NCBI GenBank assembly: GCA_965199245.1
Contig: CBDAQP010000002.1
Span: forward strand, 302,038-366,037
Origin: Carbonatibacter sp965199245
GTDB lineage: Bacteria > Pseudomonadota > Alphaproteobacteria > Kiloniellales > Kiloniellaceae
Direction of reading: 5' to 3'
DNA length: 64,000 nucleotides
A program made the position numbers and the translations under genes. How positions within the stretch are numbered: position 1 is the first letter of the stretch; every line of letters begins with the position of its first letter. This document shows positions 25,732-33,938 of this stretch, piece by piece. Below the pieces are notes generated by a model. The model saw only the letters and a program-made list of their open reading frames with translations, was not told the origin of the DNA and did not search any database.

Positions 25732-26992
25732 GGACACCCGTATTAACTCCGGATTTATGCCCTGTTGTAGCCAATTGTGATTTTTCGAGACGTTGACGGC
25801 GTTTTTTTCGCCGCAGATTGCGGTGGCGGGACATTTTTTACGACGAAATCCGCATTCCGGACGGAGTCATCCTGCGGTTGCCCGGCGTTCATGAAAGATC
25901 AGGCGATCCATGTTGTAGGCGAGATTGGCCAGCGTCAGTTTGGCTTCTGCCCGCTTGAGGGTGCGGATGAACAGACCGAAGCGGTTTTTCTGATGGGCGA
26001 AAACATGCTCGACCCGTGCGCGGATGGCTGATTTTCGCGCGTTGGCCCGTGCACTGGCTTTCGGCATGGGTTTACCCTTGGGTTTCTTGCGATGGATACG
26101 GCTGACCAGCATCTTCTTCGCCAGCCATTTCTCATTGCTTTCAGAGCGGGTGTCACCCCAGACTTCGGCTGACGTGTTGTCCGTATCAAACACACGCTTG
26201 AGTTGATGCCCGTCCGCAGCTGTAGCCGATGTCACGGCCTGGCCCCGGATGAAACCGTAGCGCCGGTCAATACTGATGTGGGACTTGTACCCGAAGGTCG
26301 GCGTGGCGATTTGTGGCAGAGGTGTGCCATCAGGCCGGTAGCGAACCTTGCCGCCCACCTTCAGCGTCCAGCGCGCATCCACATCCTTTTGTGCTGCTTT
26401 GGCGGGGTCATCCGGCCAGATTTCAGTTGCGCTTTTACCCTCCTTGACGGCTTTTTTCTCAGGCTCGGTGTTGCGTTGCTTCGGTGCCGGAACAAGGGAC
26501 GCATCGACGATCTGCCCCGACATCGGGATATAACCTTTCTTGTGCAGTTGCCAGTCAAAAGCCTTCATCACCCGCCGCAAGGTCCCGGTTTCCGTCAGTT
26601 TGTTGCGAAACAGGCGGATCGTGTTCTCGTCCGGCGTCGGGCCGCCAAGGTCGAAATTCAGAAAGCGCATCCAGGACACCGGATCATGAATTCCATCTTC
26701 TTCAGGTTATGTTGCGCCTGCAGGATCATCGCCTTGAACATGGACACCGGATCAAAGGGCGGGCGACCACCTTTCGCGCCGTCGCCATACCCCAACCCCT
26801 CGACCAGCCACCCCCGGAAATAGTCAAACGTGGCCTCGAGAACCTCCAGAGGATCACCGTCCTTACTGATCTGATCAAGATGATCTGACAGACTGAAAAA
26901 ACCTCTCCGTTCCATGACCCACTCCCTCAAAAAAGCATAAAAAAACATAGAATCACAAAATCGCTTATCACGCCAGGTTAATACGGGTGTCC
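25732..26992 (-). mobile_element. IS5-family element, 1,261 bp, inside IS3, AGCT duplication
   Basis: Ends GGACACCCGTATTAAC (25732) and GTTAATACGGGTGTCC (to 26992) are inverted repeats. AGCT flanks both sides (25728-25731 and 26993-26996). The element carries one transposase reading region on the minus strand. It landed between the orfA and orfB regions of an IS3 element. A second, partly deleted copy lies at 57392-58619, a MITE with the same ends at 24548-24750, and an end fragment at 16209-16301. Confidence 0.92.
25867..26915 (-). pseudogene. IS5-family transposase with internal frameshift
   Basis: The N-terminal frame (26658-26915) encodes MERRGFFSLSDHLDQI and GGRPPFDPVSMFKAMILQAQ. The second frame (25867-26679) encodes FDLGGPTPDENTIRLFRNKL, the Asp-containing IVDASLVPAPKQRNT, FGYKSHISIDR and the C-terminal HVFAHQKNRFGLFIRT. 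The break falls between KKMEFMI and SWMRFL, where related transposases continue without a gap. The same break is present in the other copy. Programmed frameshifting is conceivable, but missing residues around it favour an inherited deletion. Confidence 0.85.
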
Positions 26993-26999
26993 AGCTTCT

Positions 27000-27188
27000 T
27001 CAGGCGCCGGTTCTCCTCTTCCAGGTCCCGGAGACGGCGAACCTCATTGACCTCCATGCCAGAGAACCTCGCCTTCCACTTATAGAATGTGGCATCCCGT
27101 ACTTGCGGCAAAGCTCCCTGGCCGGAATACCTGCCTCGTGTTCCTTCAAAATCCCGATAATCTGTGCGTCCGTAAATCTGCGCTTCAT
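27000..27188 (-). pseudogene. IS3-family orfA, frameshifted
   Basis: Helix-turn-helix protein of the IS3 element. MKRRFTDAQIIGILKEHEAG and PARELCRKYGMPH are in the first frame; FYKWKARFSGMEVNEVRRL and DLEEENRRLKKL are in another. The frame is lost at GGGATGCCACATTC, where a few bases appear to be missing. The identical lesion occurs in the second copy at 57070-57391. Confidence 0.85.
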
Positions 27189-27396
27189 TGAGGGCCTCCG
27201 TGAAAATGACAAAAAACTAACTTATCAATGGATCAAGATTCAGGGAGAGGAGCACTATATTTGAAAGAATGTGAGTAGCGGTTTAACAACCCCAAACCAA
27301 AAATAAAATTAAATCAAATTAAACAATGGGTTAAAAAATATAACATAGTTATCTAGGACAGCCCCATTCTTTATTTTCAGTTGGGGGGAGGAGCAC

Positions 27397-27810
27397 ATGG
27401 AAAATACCCTTGCGACATTTTTAAATATTGCCAGCTTTGCAGGGTTGTCGCCCATCGTCCCGGATGTCTTTGTTTCCAATACGCCTTTTTTTTTGAAAGA
27501 CATCAAAAGGCACCCCATTTTTTTGGTGAAGGAAAATATTGGTCGATGGTTGCGGATGTTTTTCGTAACCGCCCACTCCGGGCGTTTTGGGGATATGGGC
27601 AGTCATTTCGTTGAACCGCACGAGCGGAAGGAGTTCGCTTCAGACCGTCGAAAAAAGTTACTGGTCGCTGTGACAGAGGCGGGGGTTACAAATCTGATTG
27701 GTGACTGGGGCCGTTTTGGTTTTGAAAACAGGATTTGGGTTTGGTATCGGACTGAACAAAGCACAATCTATGGGCTGATGTCGCTTTCGTCATCGTCGCG
27801 GTTTTTATGA
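27397..27810 (+). CDS. orphan hypothetical protein, 137 aa
   Basis: The ATG at 27397 is preceded by GGGGGGAGGAGCAC, one of the strongest ribosome binding sites in the window, so translation is plausible. The product (MENTLATFLNIASFAGLSP...) is mixed hydrophobic/basic with no recognisable domain. It has a long aromatic- and Arg-rich centre and a Ser-rich C-terminus (MSLSSSSRFL). It lies just outside the IS3 element in AT-rich DNA and ends 10 bases before a diverged copy of the 4.0-kb repeat end. It may be a foreign gene or a truncated one. No function is proposed. Confidence 0.45.
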   Translation: MENTLATFLNIASFAGLSPIVPDVFVSNTPFFLKDIKRHPIFLVKENIGRWLRMFFVTAHSGRFGDMGSHFVEPHERKEFASDRRKKLLVAVTEAGVTNLIGDWGRFGFENRIWVWYRTEQSTIYGLMSLSSSSRFL

Positions 27811-27820
27811 TTTTACGATA

Positions 27821-27861
27821 GAGTGTCTATAAAAATTGAGGGTCGCGGTTGGTTGGCAGGA
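27821..27861 (+). repeat. diverged copy of the left end of the 4.0-kb repeat element
   Basis: Aligns without gaps to 4017-4057, with 30 of 41 bases identical by eye. The outer part is GAGT--CT-TAAAAA and the inner part TGGTTGGCAGGA. It sits in the 73 bases between the orphan ORF and the tldD stop. No matching right end was found nearby, so this is a partial or decayed copy. Confidence 0.45.
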
Positions 27862-27883
27862 CAGCTGTGGCCTCCTTTTTTGT

Positions 27884-29314
27884 TCAGGCGGTTCCGCCTA
27901 CTGTGATGCCATCGATGCGGAGTGTCGGTTGCCCCACGCCGACAGCGACCCACTGTCCGTTTTTGCCGCACGTGCCCACGCCGTCATCCAGGGCCATATC
28001 ATTACCGATCATCGTAATTTTTCCCATCACGTCAGGGCCGTTTCCAATCAAGGTCGCGCCCTTGATGGCGGGGCCGATTTTTCCCTTTTCGACTTTGTAG
28101 GCTTCGGTGCAGGAAAAAACGAATTTGCCAGAGGTAATATCCACCTGTCCGCCGCCGAAATTAACGGCGTAAATACCATCGTCGAGTGAGGCGAGGATAT
28201 CGTCCGGGTTTTTGTCGCCGTTGGTCATGAGGGTATTGGTCATGCGCGGCATCGGGATATGGGCGTAGCTTTGGCGGCGTCCGTTTCCGGTTGGAGCCAT
28301 ATTCATTAGCCGCGCATTCTGGCGATCCTGCATATAGCCGACAAGGACTCCATCCTCAATGAGGGTGGTACGTTGTGTGGCGGTGCCTTCATCATCGATG
28401 CAGAGCGAGCCGCGCCGATCGTGCAGTGTGCCGTCATCGACAACGTTCACACCCCGGGCGGCGACCTGTTGACCAATACAGTCCGCAAAGCGGGAGGTTT
28501 TTTTCCGATTGGCGTCTCCTTCCAGTCCGTGCCCCACGGCTTCGTGAAGCAGGACGCCGGGCCAACCCGGCCCCAGCACAATGTTTGCCTCCCCCGCCGG
28601 GGCCGCGATGGCGTGGAGGTTGACCTCTGCGCGGCGCATGGCCTCGCGCACAGCATTTTTCCAGTAACTGTCCACAAGCAGGGCATCAAAACCATAGCGT
28701 CCGCCGCCACCAACGGAACCGCTTTCCATTTTTTGCCCGTCTTGCAGAGTGAGAGAAATATTGATCCGTACCAGCGGGCGGACATCGCTGGTTCGGGTGC
28801 CATCGGCATGGAGAATTTGAATGGCCTGCCAGCTTCCGGCGAGGGAGGTACTGACCTGCACAACGCGTGGGTCGAGGGCGCGGGCAAAGGCATCAATATC
28901 TGAGAGTACCCCGACCTTGCGTGAAAAATCTGGCGCACAGAGCGGATTATCTGTCCCGTAAAGGCCATGGTCTGTTCCATCTGGGGCCTGTGCCATCAGG
29001 CCCGTTTGTCCGGTGCGAACAGCCTGGATTGTCTGCGCCGCACGTCGGATAGCCTGTTCGCTCAAGTCACTGGCATGGGCATAGCCTGCGCTTTCGCCCA
29101 CAACGTACCGCAGACCAAAGCCTTGACGGTTATTAAAACTGGCTGATTTTAGGCACCCGTCATCAAAGGAAAATCCTTCTGATTGCTGATATTCAAGGTA
29201 AAGTTCGCCATCATCGGCCCCCTTCAGGCTGTCAGAAACCAGTGATTGCACACGGTGGAGATCAAGTTCTGTCTGGTTAAAGAACAGATCATCTGTGGTG
29301 GCGAAACTATTCAT
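27884..29314 (-). CDS. tldD: metalloprotease TldD
   Basis: A 476-residue TldD-type peptidase, the catalytic partner of TldE/PmbA in processing unfolded peptides, microcin precursors and antitoxins. The zinc site is HEAVGHGLEGD (HExxxH), with the third ligand expected in the C-terminal Cys/Gly-rich segment near SCTEAYKVEKGKIG. The start ATG at 29314 has AAGGGATC upstream on the coding strand; the longer frame to 29395 lacks support. It begins 77 bases downstream of the YgjP-like gene on the same strand, so co-transcription is likely. TldE is not in this window. Confidence 0.95.
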   Translation of the reverse strand: MNSFATTDDLFFNQTELDLHRVQSLVSDSLKGADDGELYLEYQQSEGFSFDDGCLKSASFNNRQGFGLRYVVGESAGYAHASDLSEQAIRRAAQTIQAVRTGQTGLMAQAPDGTDHGLYGTDNPLCAPDFSRKVGVLSDIDAFARALDPRVVQVSTSLAGSWQAIQILHADGTRTSDVRPLVRINISLTLQDGQKMESGSVGGGGRYGFDALLVDSYWKNAVREAMRRAEVNLHAIAAPAGEANIVLGPGWPGVLLHEAVGHGLEGDANRKKTSRFADCIGQQVAARGVNVVDDGTLHDRRGSLCIDDEGTATQRTTLIEDGVLVGYMQDRQNARLMNMAPTGNGRRQSYAHIPMPRMTNTLMTNGDKNPDDILASLDDGIYAVNFGGGQVDITSGKFVFSCTEAYKVEKGKIGPAIKGATLIGNGPDVMGKITMIGNDMALDDGVGTCGKNGQWVAVGVGQPTLRIDGITVGGTA

Positions 29315-29391
29315 GATTGATCCCTTTGGGCTGATGTTGTTGGCCTGTCTTTTGGGCAGATGGGCCTGTGAGACAGATTTGTCAAATCTTT

Positions 29392-30090
29392 TCACGTCAC
29401 TACCTGTTGTGCGAAATTATGGAGTGTGGCCCCGTGCCGTTTCAGCCATTGTTCTGCGGCGGTTCTATGCGGGGTGAGTGTGCCCAGATAAGACCAAAAG
29501 GCCGCACTGTGATCGAGGTGTTTGAGATGGGCGACTTCGTGGGCCACAACATAGTCGCGCACAAAATCCGGGGCGAGGATGAGACGCCAGGAAAAATTCA
29601 GGTTTCCCTTTGCCGAACAGCTTCCCCAGCGGCTCTGTGTGTCCTTGATGCGGACGTTCTGCAGAGTCAGGTTTTCTTGTTTGCTCAGTAGTCTTGCCCT
29701 GGTCACCAGTTCTGCGCGGGCTTCCTGTTTGAGGAAGTCGAGCAACCGACGGCGGCTGTGTTCGGGATGGCAATAGAGCAAAATACTGTCGCCCGTTACG
29801 CAGAGTGCACGAGAATTTTTGGGGCGCAGGTGAGGTGATTTCCTCCGGAGCAGGTAATTTTTTCCGCGCAGGGGAACGGTTGTCAGGTCTGTTTTTTCTG
29901 GTGGTTGCAAGCGGGCCTCGATCCATACCCTGTTTTTCCTCAAAAACTGTGCAATATCGGCTTCTGTCGCACAGGGGGGCGCGACGACTTTGAGACGTGA
30001 GCGGCAGGGCAGAAGACGCAAGGAAAGACGGCGGCTACGCGGGTGGTGCTGTATCGTCACGGGGTAGGGCCAGTTGGTCAGAGAGGTCAT
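29392..30090 (-). CDS. YgjP-type zinc metallopeptidase (M48-like, DUF45)
   Basis: A 232-residue protein with the metal-binding motif HEVAHLKHLDHSAAFW (HExxH plus a downstream His). It is preceded by the family segment SRWGSCSAKGNLNFSWRLIL. Members are predicted zinc-dependent proteases of unclear substrate; in several bacteria they sit next to nucleases or repair genes. The start ATG at 30090 overlaps the stop of the GMC oxidoreductase gene (ATGA), and a further 11 codons upstream are unlikely to be used. Confidence 0.88.
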   Translation of the reverse strand: MTSLTNWPYPVTIQHHPRSRRLSLRLLPCRSRLKVVAPPCATEADIAQFLRKNRVWIEARLQPPEKTDLTTVPLRGKNYLLRRKSPHLRPKNSRALCVTGDSILLYCHPEHSRRRLLDFLKQEARAELVTRARLLSKQENLTLQNVRIKDTQSRWGSCSAKGNLNFSWRLILAPDFVRDYVVAHEVAHLKHLDHSAAFWSYLGTLTPHRTAAEQWLKRHGATLHNFAQQVVT

Positions 30091-31748
30091 CGCTGGCGAC
30101 TTTGCCACTGTGGGTTGATCCACACCGGGACATCAAGGGGGGTCAAAGGAACCTTGCCAAGGATCATATCTGCTGCCTTTTCAGCGACCATCATGGTCGG
30201 TGCGTTGAGATTGCCGTTGGGAATCGTGGGAAAGATCGACGAATCGACAACGCGCAGATTCGACAGTCCACGCACGCGGCATTGACTGTCCAGAACTGCC
30301 ATGGAGTCGTCCTCTGCGCCCATTTTACAGCTACACGAGGGATGATAGGCACTTTCGGCATTGTCTTGAATCCAGTTATCGAGTTCCGAATCTGTGCGGA
30401 TATTCTCCCCGGGTTGTATTTCGCCATCAACATAATCAGCCAGGGCCGGCTGTGCCATGATTTCGCGTGTCAGGCGCAGGCACTGGCGAAAGGTTGCACG
30501 GTCGTCGTCGGTTGCGTTGTAGTTAAACAAAATCGCCGGCTTGTCATACGGGTCGGCGGAACGAATGGTGATCCGTCCGCGACTGGTTGGCTTGTTCGGG
30601 CCGACATGAACTTGCAGGCCATGCCCCTGAAAGGCGGCCCTGCCATCATAGCGGATAGCGGCGGGTAGAAAGTGGTATTGAATATCGGGCGATTTGCGCC
30701 CGCCACGGGAGCGGATAAAGGCGCAGGATTCGAAGTGGTTCGTTGCGCCCAGGCCTGTTTTGAATAAAAGCCATTGCGCCCCGATCATGAATTTGCTGAA
30801 CAGGCCCAGTCTGTTGTTGAGGGTGATAGGTTGTTGGCAGCGGAATTGAAAATAGACTTCGAGGTGGTCTTGCAGGTTTTCTCCGACGCCGGGCAGGTCG
30901 TGAATGACCGGAACACCTGCCCTTTGCAGGACAGAGGCCGGGCCAATTCCAGAGAGCTGGAGCAACTGCGGCGACCCGATGGCCCCGGCGCAGAGAATGA
31001 CTTCTTTGTCAGCGTAAACCCTTCTGGGCGTTTTTCCTCTGTCGCGGTATTCCAGCCCCTGGGCGCGTTTGTTTTTCATCAAAATCCGTGTTGCCAAAGC
31101 CCCCGTCACCAGCGTGAGAGTCTTGCGCTGGCGTGCGGGGACGAGGTAGGCCCGCGCCGTGGAACAGCGGATGCCGTTCCTGACGCTCATGTGCATGGGG
31201 CCAAAACCTTCCTGGCGGTAGCCATTATAGTCCGGCGTTTCGCCGTAGCCTGCGTCGATGCCCGCACGAATGAAGGCATTGTAGAGCGGATTTTGGCGAT
31301 TATTGCCGTTGTTGGTGTGGATGGGGCCACTGCCGCCGCGATAGAGGTCTTCGCCCCCCATCCAGCATTCATTGCGCTTGAAATAGGGCAAACAGTCACG
31401 ATAGGCCCAGCCCTGCGCTCCGGCGGCGGCCCACTCATCAAAATCGCACGGATGTCCCCGTACAAAAACCATTCCATTGATCGAAGACGACCCACCGAGA
31501 ACTTTCCCGCGCGGGGTGTGAAAGCGGCGGTTTTTCATGAAAGGTTCAGGTTCTGAGTCAAAGCCCCAGGTATATTTATCTTTACTCATCGGAATAGAAA
31601 GGGCGGTTGGCATCTGGATAAAGAGACTGCGGTCACTGCCCCCGTATTCGAGCACAAGAACCTTGTGGTCACGGCTGAGATGTTCGGCGATGATCGCTCC
31701 GGCGGATCCCGTTCCAACAATAATGTAATCAAATCTGTCTGCACACAC
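30087..31748 (-). CDS. GMC-family FAD oxidoreductase (choline dehydrogenase-like)
   Basis: About 553 residues. The FAD-binding GxGxxG motif is VGTGSAGAIIAEHL near the N-terminus, the GMC signature GKVLGGSSSINGMVFVRGH follows, and the active-site His lies in YHPSCSCKMG near the C-terminus. Such flavoenzymes oxidise primary or secondary alcohols; choline is the textbook BetA substrate, but many relatives act on other alcohols. No ATG lies near the expected N-terminus. The GTG at 31748, with TAAGGA upstream and 13 bases after the preceding stop, gives the best start (MCADRFDYIIVG). It is co-directional with the hydrolase gene upstream. Confidence 0.85.
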   Translation of the reverse strand: MCADRFDYIIVGTGSAGAIIAEHLSRDHKVLVLEYGGSDRSLFIQMPTALSIPMSKDKYTWGFDSEPEPFMKNRRFHTPRGKVLGGSSSINGMVFVRGHPCDFDEWAAAGAQGWAYRDCLPYFKRNECWMGGEDLYRGGSGPIHTNNGNNRQNPLYNAFIRAGIDAGYGETPDYNGYRQEGFGPMHMSVRNGIRCSTARAYLVPARQRKTLTLVTGALATRILMKNKRAQGLEYRDRGKTPRRVYADKEVILCAGAIGSPQLLQLSGIGPASVLQRAGVPVIHDLPGVGENLQDHLEVYFQFRCQQPITLNNRLGLFSKFMIGAQWLLFKTGLGATNHFESCAFIRSRGGRKSPDIQYHFLPAAIRYDGRAAFQGHGLQVHVGPNKPTSRGRITIRSADPYDKPAILFNYNATDDDRATFRQCLRLTREIMAQPALADYVDGEIQPGENIRTDSELDNWIQDNAESAYHPSCSCKMGAEDDSMAVLDSQCRVRGLSNLRVVDSSIFPTIPNGNLNAPTMMVAEKAADMILGKVPLTPLDVPVWINPQWQSRQR

Positions 31749-31761
31749 GCCGGGAATGTCC

Positions 31762-32475
31762 TTATTTTTTTCCTGTGGTTTGTTGTTCTGCACTGATCTG
31801 CTGTGCGATTTTGCCGAGGAATGCACTTGTCCATTCCGGTGCTGTGAGCATGGGGCAATGGTTTTCGTCGTGCCGTGTGACCTGCCAGTCAGCCTGTGAC
31901 TTGAGACGGTCACAGGTTTGATCGAAGTACGGGGCTTTGTATCTTGTCATACGTGCGAAGTATTTTTGTCGAATCCTTGTCAAGCCTCCTGCTAGGCTGA
32001 TCGACTCTGTCCAGGTGGCGAGGGAGTGAGGCCGTAGAGACAGGGCATTGTTGTTTGTTCCAAGGCCCAGCACCGCCATATCAGGCACGGCAAGAGCTGT
32101 TTTGTCCGGTGTCAATGCAGGCAGAGGAGCAGGTGGTGTGGCACTCGCCCGGATTGAGAGAACACTTTCGCCATTGTTTGGGGCAAAAGCATCCAGCAAA
32201 ACCAGTGCGCTAATCTTTTGCATCCGCGCATCCGCTGCGCCGCACACGGGCATTCCACCGTAGGAGTGGCCAACTAAAATAATCTCCCCGTCGCCAATGC
32301 GATCAAGCGCAGCGACCACATCCTGTATATGGCAAGATAGGTCAGGGGCACTGTCCGTGTGCTGTGTAAGTGTGGGGGTGCAAACTCTGTAGTTTTCGCG
32401 CCGCAGCTGTCCAGCGACTGCGTCCCAGCTCTCTCCTCCGAAAAAAGAACCATGTATCAATAGAAATGTGACCAT
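31762..32475 (-). CDS. alpha/beta hydrolase
   Basis: A 237-residue hydrolase starting FLLIHGSFFGGESWDAV (oxyanion-loop HG). It has the nucleophile elbow VGHSYGG near residue 70 and the His probably in DENHCPMLTAPEW. The fold matches salicylate-esterase or hydroxynitrile-lyase-like enzymes (small lid, HGSxxG start). The substrate is unknown. Its gene leads into the GMC oxidoreductase gene, and the pair could oxidise and hydrolyse the same class of ester or alcohol (inference). Confidence 0.82.
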   Translation of the reverse strand: MVTFLLIHGSFFGGESWDAVAGQLRRENYRVCTPTLTQHTDSAPDLSCHIQDVVAALDRIGDGEIILVGHSYGGMPVCGAADARMQKISALVLLDAFAPNNGESVLSIRASATPPAPLPALTPDKTALAVPDMAVLGLGTNNNALSLRPHSLATWTESISLAGGLTRIRQKYFARMTRYKAPYFDQTCDRLKSQADWQVTRHDENHCPMLTAPEWTSAFLGKIAQQISAEQQTTGKK

Positions 32476-32863
32476 TCCCCATACCCCGTTCCCCGGCCCT
32501 TGTCGTGAAGGGCACCGGGGCGACTCTTATCACTCTCATACCTTTGCAAGCAAGACGGGCCATATTTTTCCTGATAATCAGCGTGGAGAGAAAAAATGAA
32601 GCGCAAAGCGTTATGGACATCGACGGCGACCCCTGCCGGAGTCTTGGCATTCACAGGTGCAATATCTACTGGAGCATCCTCTGTCAAGGCGGTCGGCTGG
32701 TGATAATGTGGTGCGGGTGCATTCTGCGTCCCGGCACGACGAAGGGGTGCGTTATTCTCTATATATGGCAATATAGCACGTTTTTTTACGGGGCGTGATC
32801 TTGCCGTGATGCGCTATGCTGAAAAATTGACCTTCTTGAGGCCCGCAGAGATGGAAAAATCAG
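32476..32863. other. 390-bp divergent gap
   Basis: This gap separates the minus-strand hydrolase operon from the plus-strand ClpP region. Overlapping open frames on both strands look unstructured. The one item with a good ribosome binding site is the 35-codon ORF at 32596. A TATATA-rich stretch lies at 32758-32780. No RNA gene or repeat was recognised. Confidence 0.4.
32596..32703 (+). CDS. possible 35-aa secreted peptide or truncated exported protein
   Basis: The ATG at 32596 follows GGAGAG with five bases between. The product starts with MKRK, then has a hydrophobic stretch (residues 13-26) and small residues resembling a signal-peptidase site (STGASSVKA), ending at TGA after VGW. It could be a small membrane peptide or the stub of a frameshifted secreted protein. 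I see no clear continuation in other frames. Confidence 0.3.
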   Translation: MKRKALWTSTATPAGVLAFTGAISTGASSVKAVGW

Positions 32864-33061
32864 ATGTGGAGCTATCGGGAGACGTTGGAATGGATGATGG
32901 AAGCCAATCAAATCATTGGCTATTTCGATGGTGTCAATCGTCATTTGAACGGGTTGGAAGTGCCAGCCGATGGCGACGTTGTGGCGACTATGCCGATTAA
33001 AACCGGGAGCCTTTATCTCGTCGCACTTCGCCTGTGCCAAGGTTGTCGAGCGGCAAGCTGA
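32864..33061 (+). CDS. small hypothetical protein, 65 aa
   Basis: ORF MWSYRETLEWMMEANQIIGY..., with a consistent amphipathic, acidic-basic make-up and GLEVPADGDVVATMP in the middle. The upstream sequence ATGGAAAAATCAG could act as a weak ribosome binding site. It lies 136 bases before clpP on the same strand. No domain is recognised. An overlapping frame (32806-33000) is of poorer composition. Confidence 0.35.
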   Translation: MWSYRETLEWMMEANQIIGYFDGVNRHLNGLEVPADGDVVATMPIKTGSLYLVALRLCQGCRAAS

Positions 33062-33130
33062 TCCTGATTTATGCTGATATTCGTTTGTCGTTGGCAAAAG
33101 CCTTTCGGGGGTCTCTGCGTTTAAAAGCTG

Positions 33131-33158
33131 TTGCTTTCTCGCGCCGATCAGGTCTAAT
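33131..33158 (+). promoter_or_regulatory. candidate promoter for clpP
   Basis: TTGCTT and TCTAAT with a 16-base spacer, about 40 bases before the clpP start. Matches to the housekeeping consensus are fair, not strong. Confidence 0.3.
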
Positions 33159-33196
33159 GGTGCGCCATTGATCTGGATTTAAGAGGACATGCCAGA

Positions 33197-33826
33197 ATGC
33201 GCGACCAGCATGATATTTTTATGAATACTCTCGTTCCTATGGTTGTTGAACAGACAAGCCGTGGTGAGCGTTCCTACGATATTTATTCGCGCTTGTTAAA
33301 GGAACGTATTATTTTCCTCACGGGGCCTGTTTATGACCAGGTTGCAAGTTTGGTTTGTGCACAGCTTTTGTTCCTTGAATCTGAAAATCCGGGGAAAGAT
33401 ATTTCTTTTTATATTAACTCGCCGGGGGGAGCTGTGACTGCCGGTTTGGCGATGTATGATACAATGCAGTACATCAAACCGGATGTTTCAACGGTTTGTA
33501 TCGGTCAGGCCGCATCTGCGGGGTCTTTGTTGTTGATGGCAGGTGCGCAGGGTAAGCGTTTTGCCTTGCCAAATTCCAAGGTGATGATTCACCAGCCATC
33601 CGGCGGCTTTCAGGGGCAGGCGAGCGATATTGAAATTCACGCCCGCGAAATGATCAAAACCCGCACACGCCTGAATGAACTTTACGTCCATCACACGGGT
33701 CAAACAATGGCCGCTGTCGAAGCGGGAATGGAGCGCGATAATTTCATGACTCCGGAAGAAGCCAAATCTTTTGGCCTGATTGACGAGGTCGTCGCGCGGC
33801 GGCCTGCCCAACCAGAAAAAGCATGA
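33197..33826 (+). CDS. clpP: ATP-dependent Clp protease proteolytic subunit
   Basis: Serine peptidase of 209 residues that forms the tetradecameric barrel of ClpXP/ClpAP. The catalytic Ser is about 107 in GQAASAGSLLL, the His 132 in MIHQPSGG, and the Asp about 181 in ERDNFMTPEEA. The N-terminus LVPMVVEQTSRGERSYDIYS is typical for alphaproteobacteria and starts eight residues after the chosen ATG. AGAGGA lies upstream. It is followed by clpX on the same strand, the usual ClpXP cluster. Confidence 0.98.
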   Translation: MRDQHDIFMNTLVPMVVEQTSRGERSYDIYSRLLKERIIFLTGPVYDQVASLVCAQLLFLESENPGKDISFYINSPGGAVTAGLAMYDTMQYIKPDVSTVCIGQAASAGSLLLMAGAQGKRFALPNSKVMIHQPSGGFQGQASDIEIHAREMIKTRTRLNELYVHHTGQTMAAVEAGMERDNFMTPEEAKSFGLIDEVVARRPAQPEKA

Positions 33827-33938
33827 CCGCCGTGGCGTTCTGGTGCAAAGCTGATTTTGGTGGTTTATTTTTTCGTTGTGCAGTCCTGTTGGGTCTGCCA
33901 TCGTCTGATTTTCTTGTTACTATTCAAGGTGAGGCCCA

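Larger units (their letters stand above)
24795..27247 (-). mobile_element. IS3-family element, interrupted by an IS5 element
   Basis: Imperfect ends of about 35 bp face each other: CTCCCCAAAGTTGTTCCA... from 24795, and CTCCCTGAATCTTGATCCA... read inward from 27247. Both continue through AGTTAG and a T-run. Between them, on the minus strand, lie orfA (27000-27188) and orfB (24844-25731), separated by the IS5 insertion at 25732-26992. Removing that insertion and one AGCT joins ENRRLKKL to VADLSLDK, a normal IS3 orfA/orfB junction. Exact tips are uncertain by a few bases. Confidence 0.8.

Noticed and set aside
26658..26690. Programmed frameshift in the IS5 transposase
   Set aside because: Related transposases are single-frame and residues are missing around the break; inherited deletion preferred, although both copies share it.
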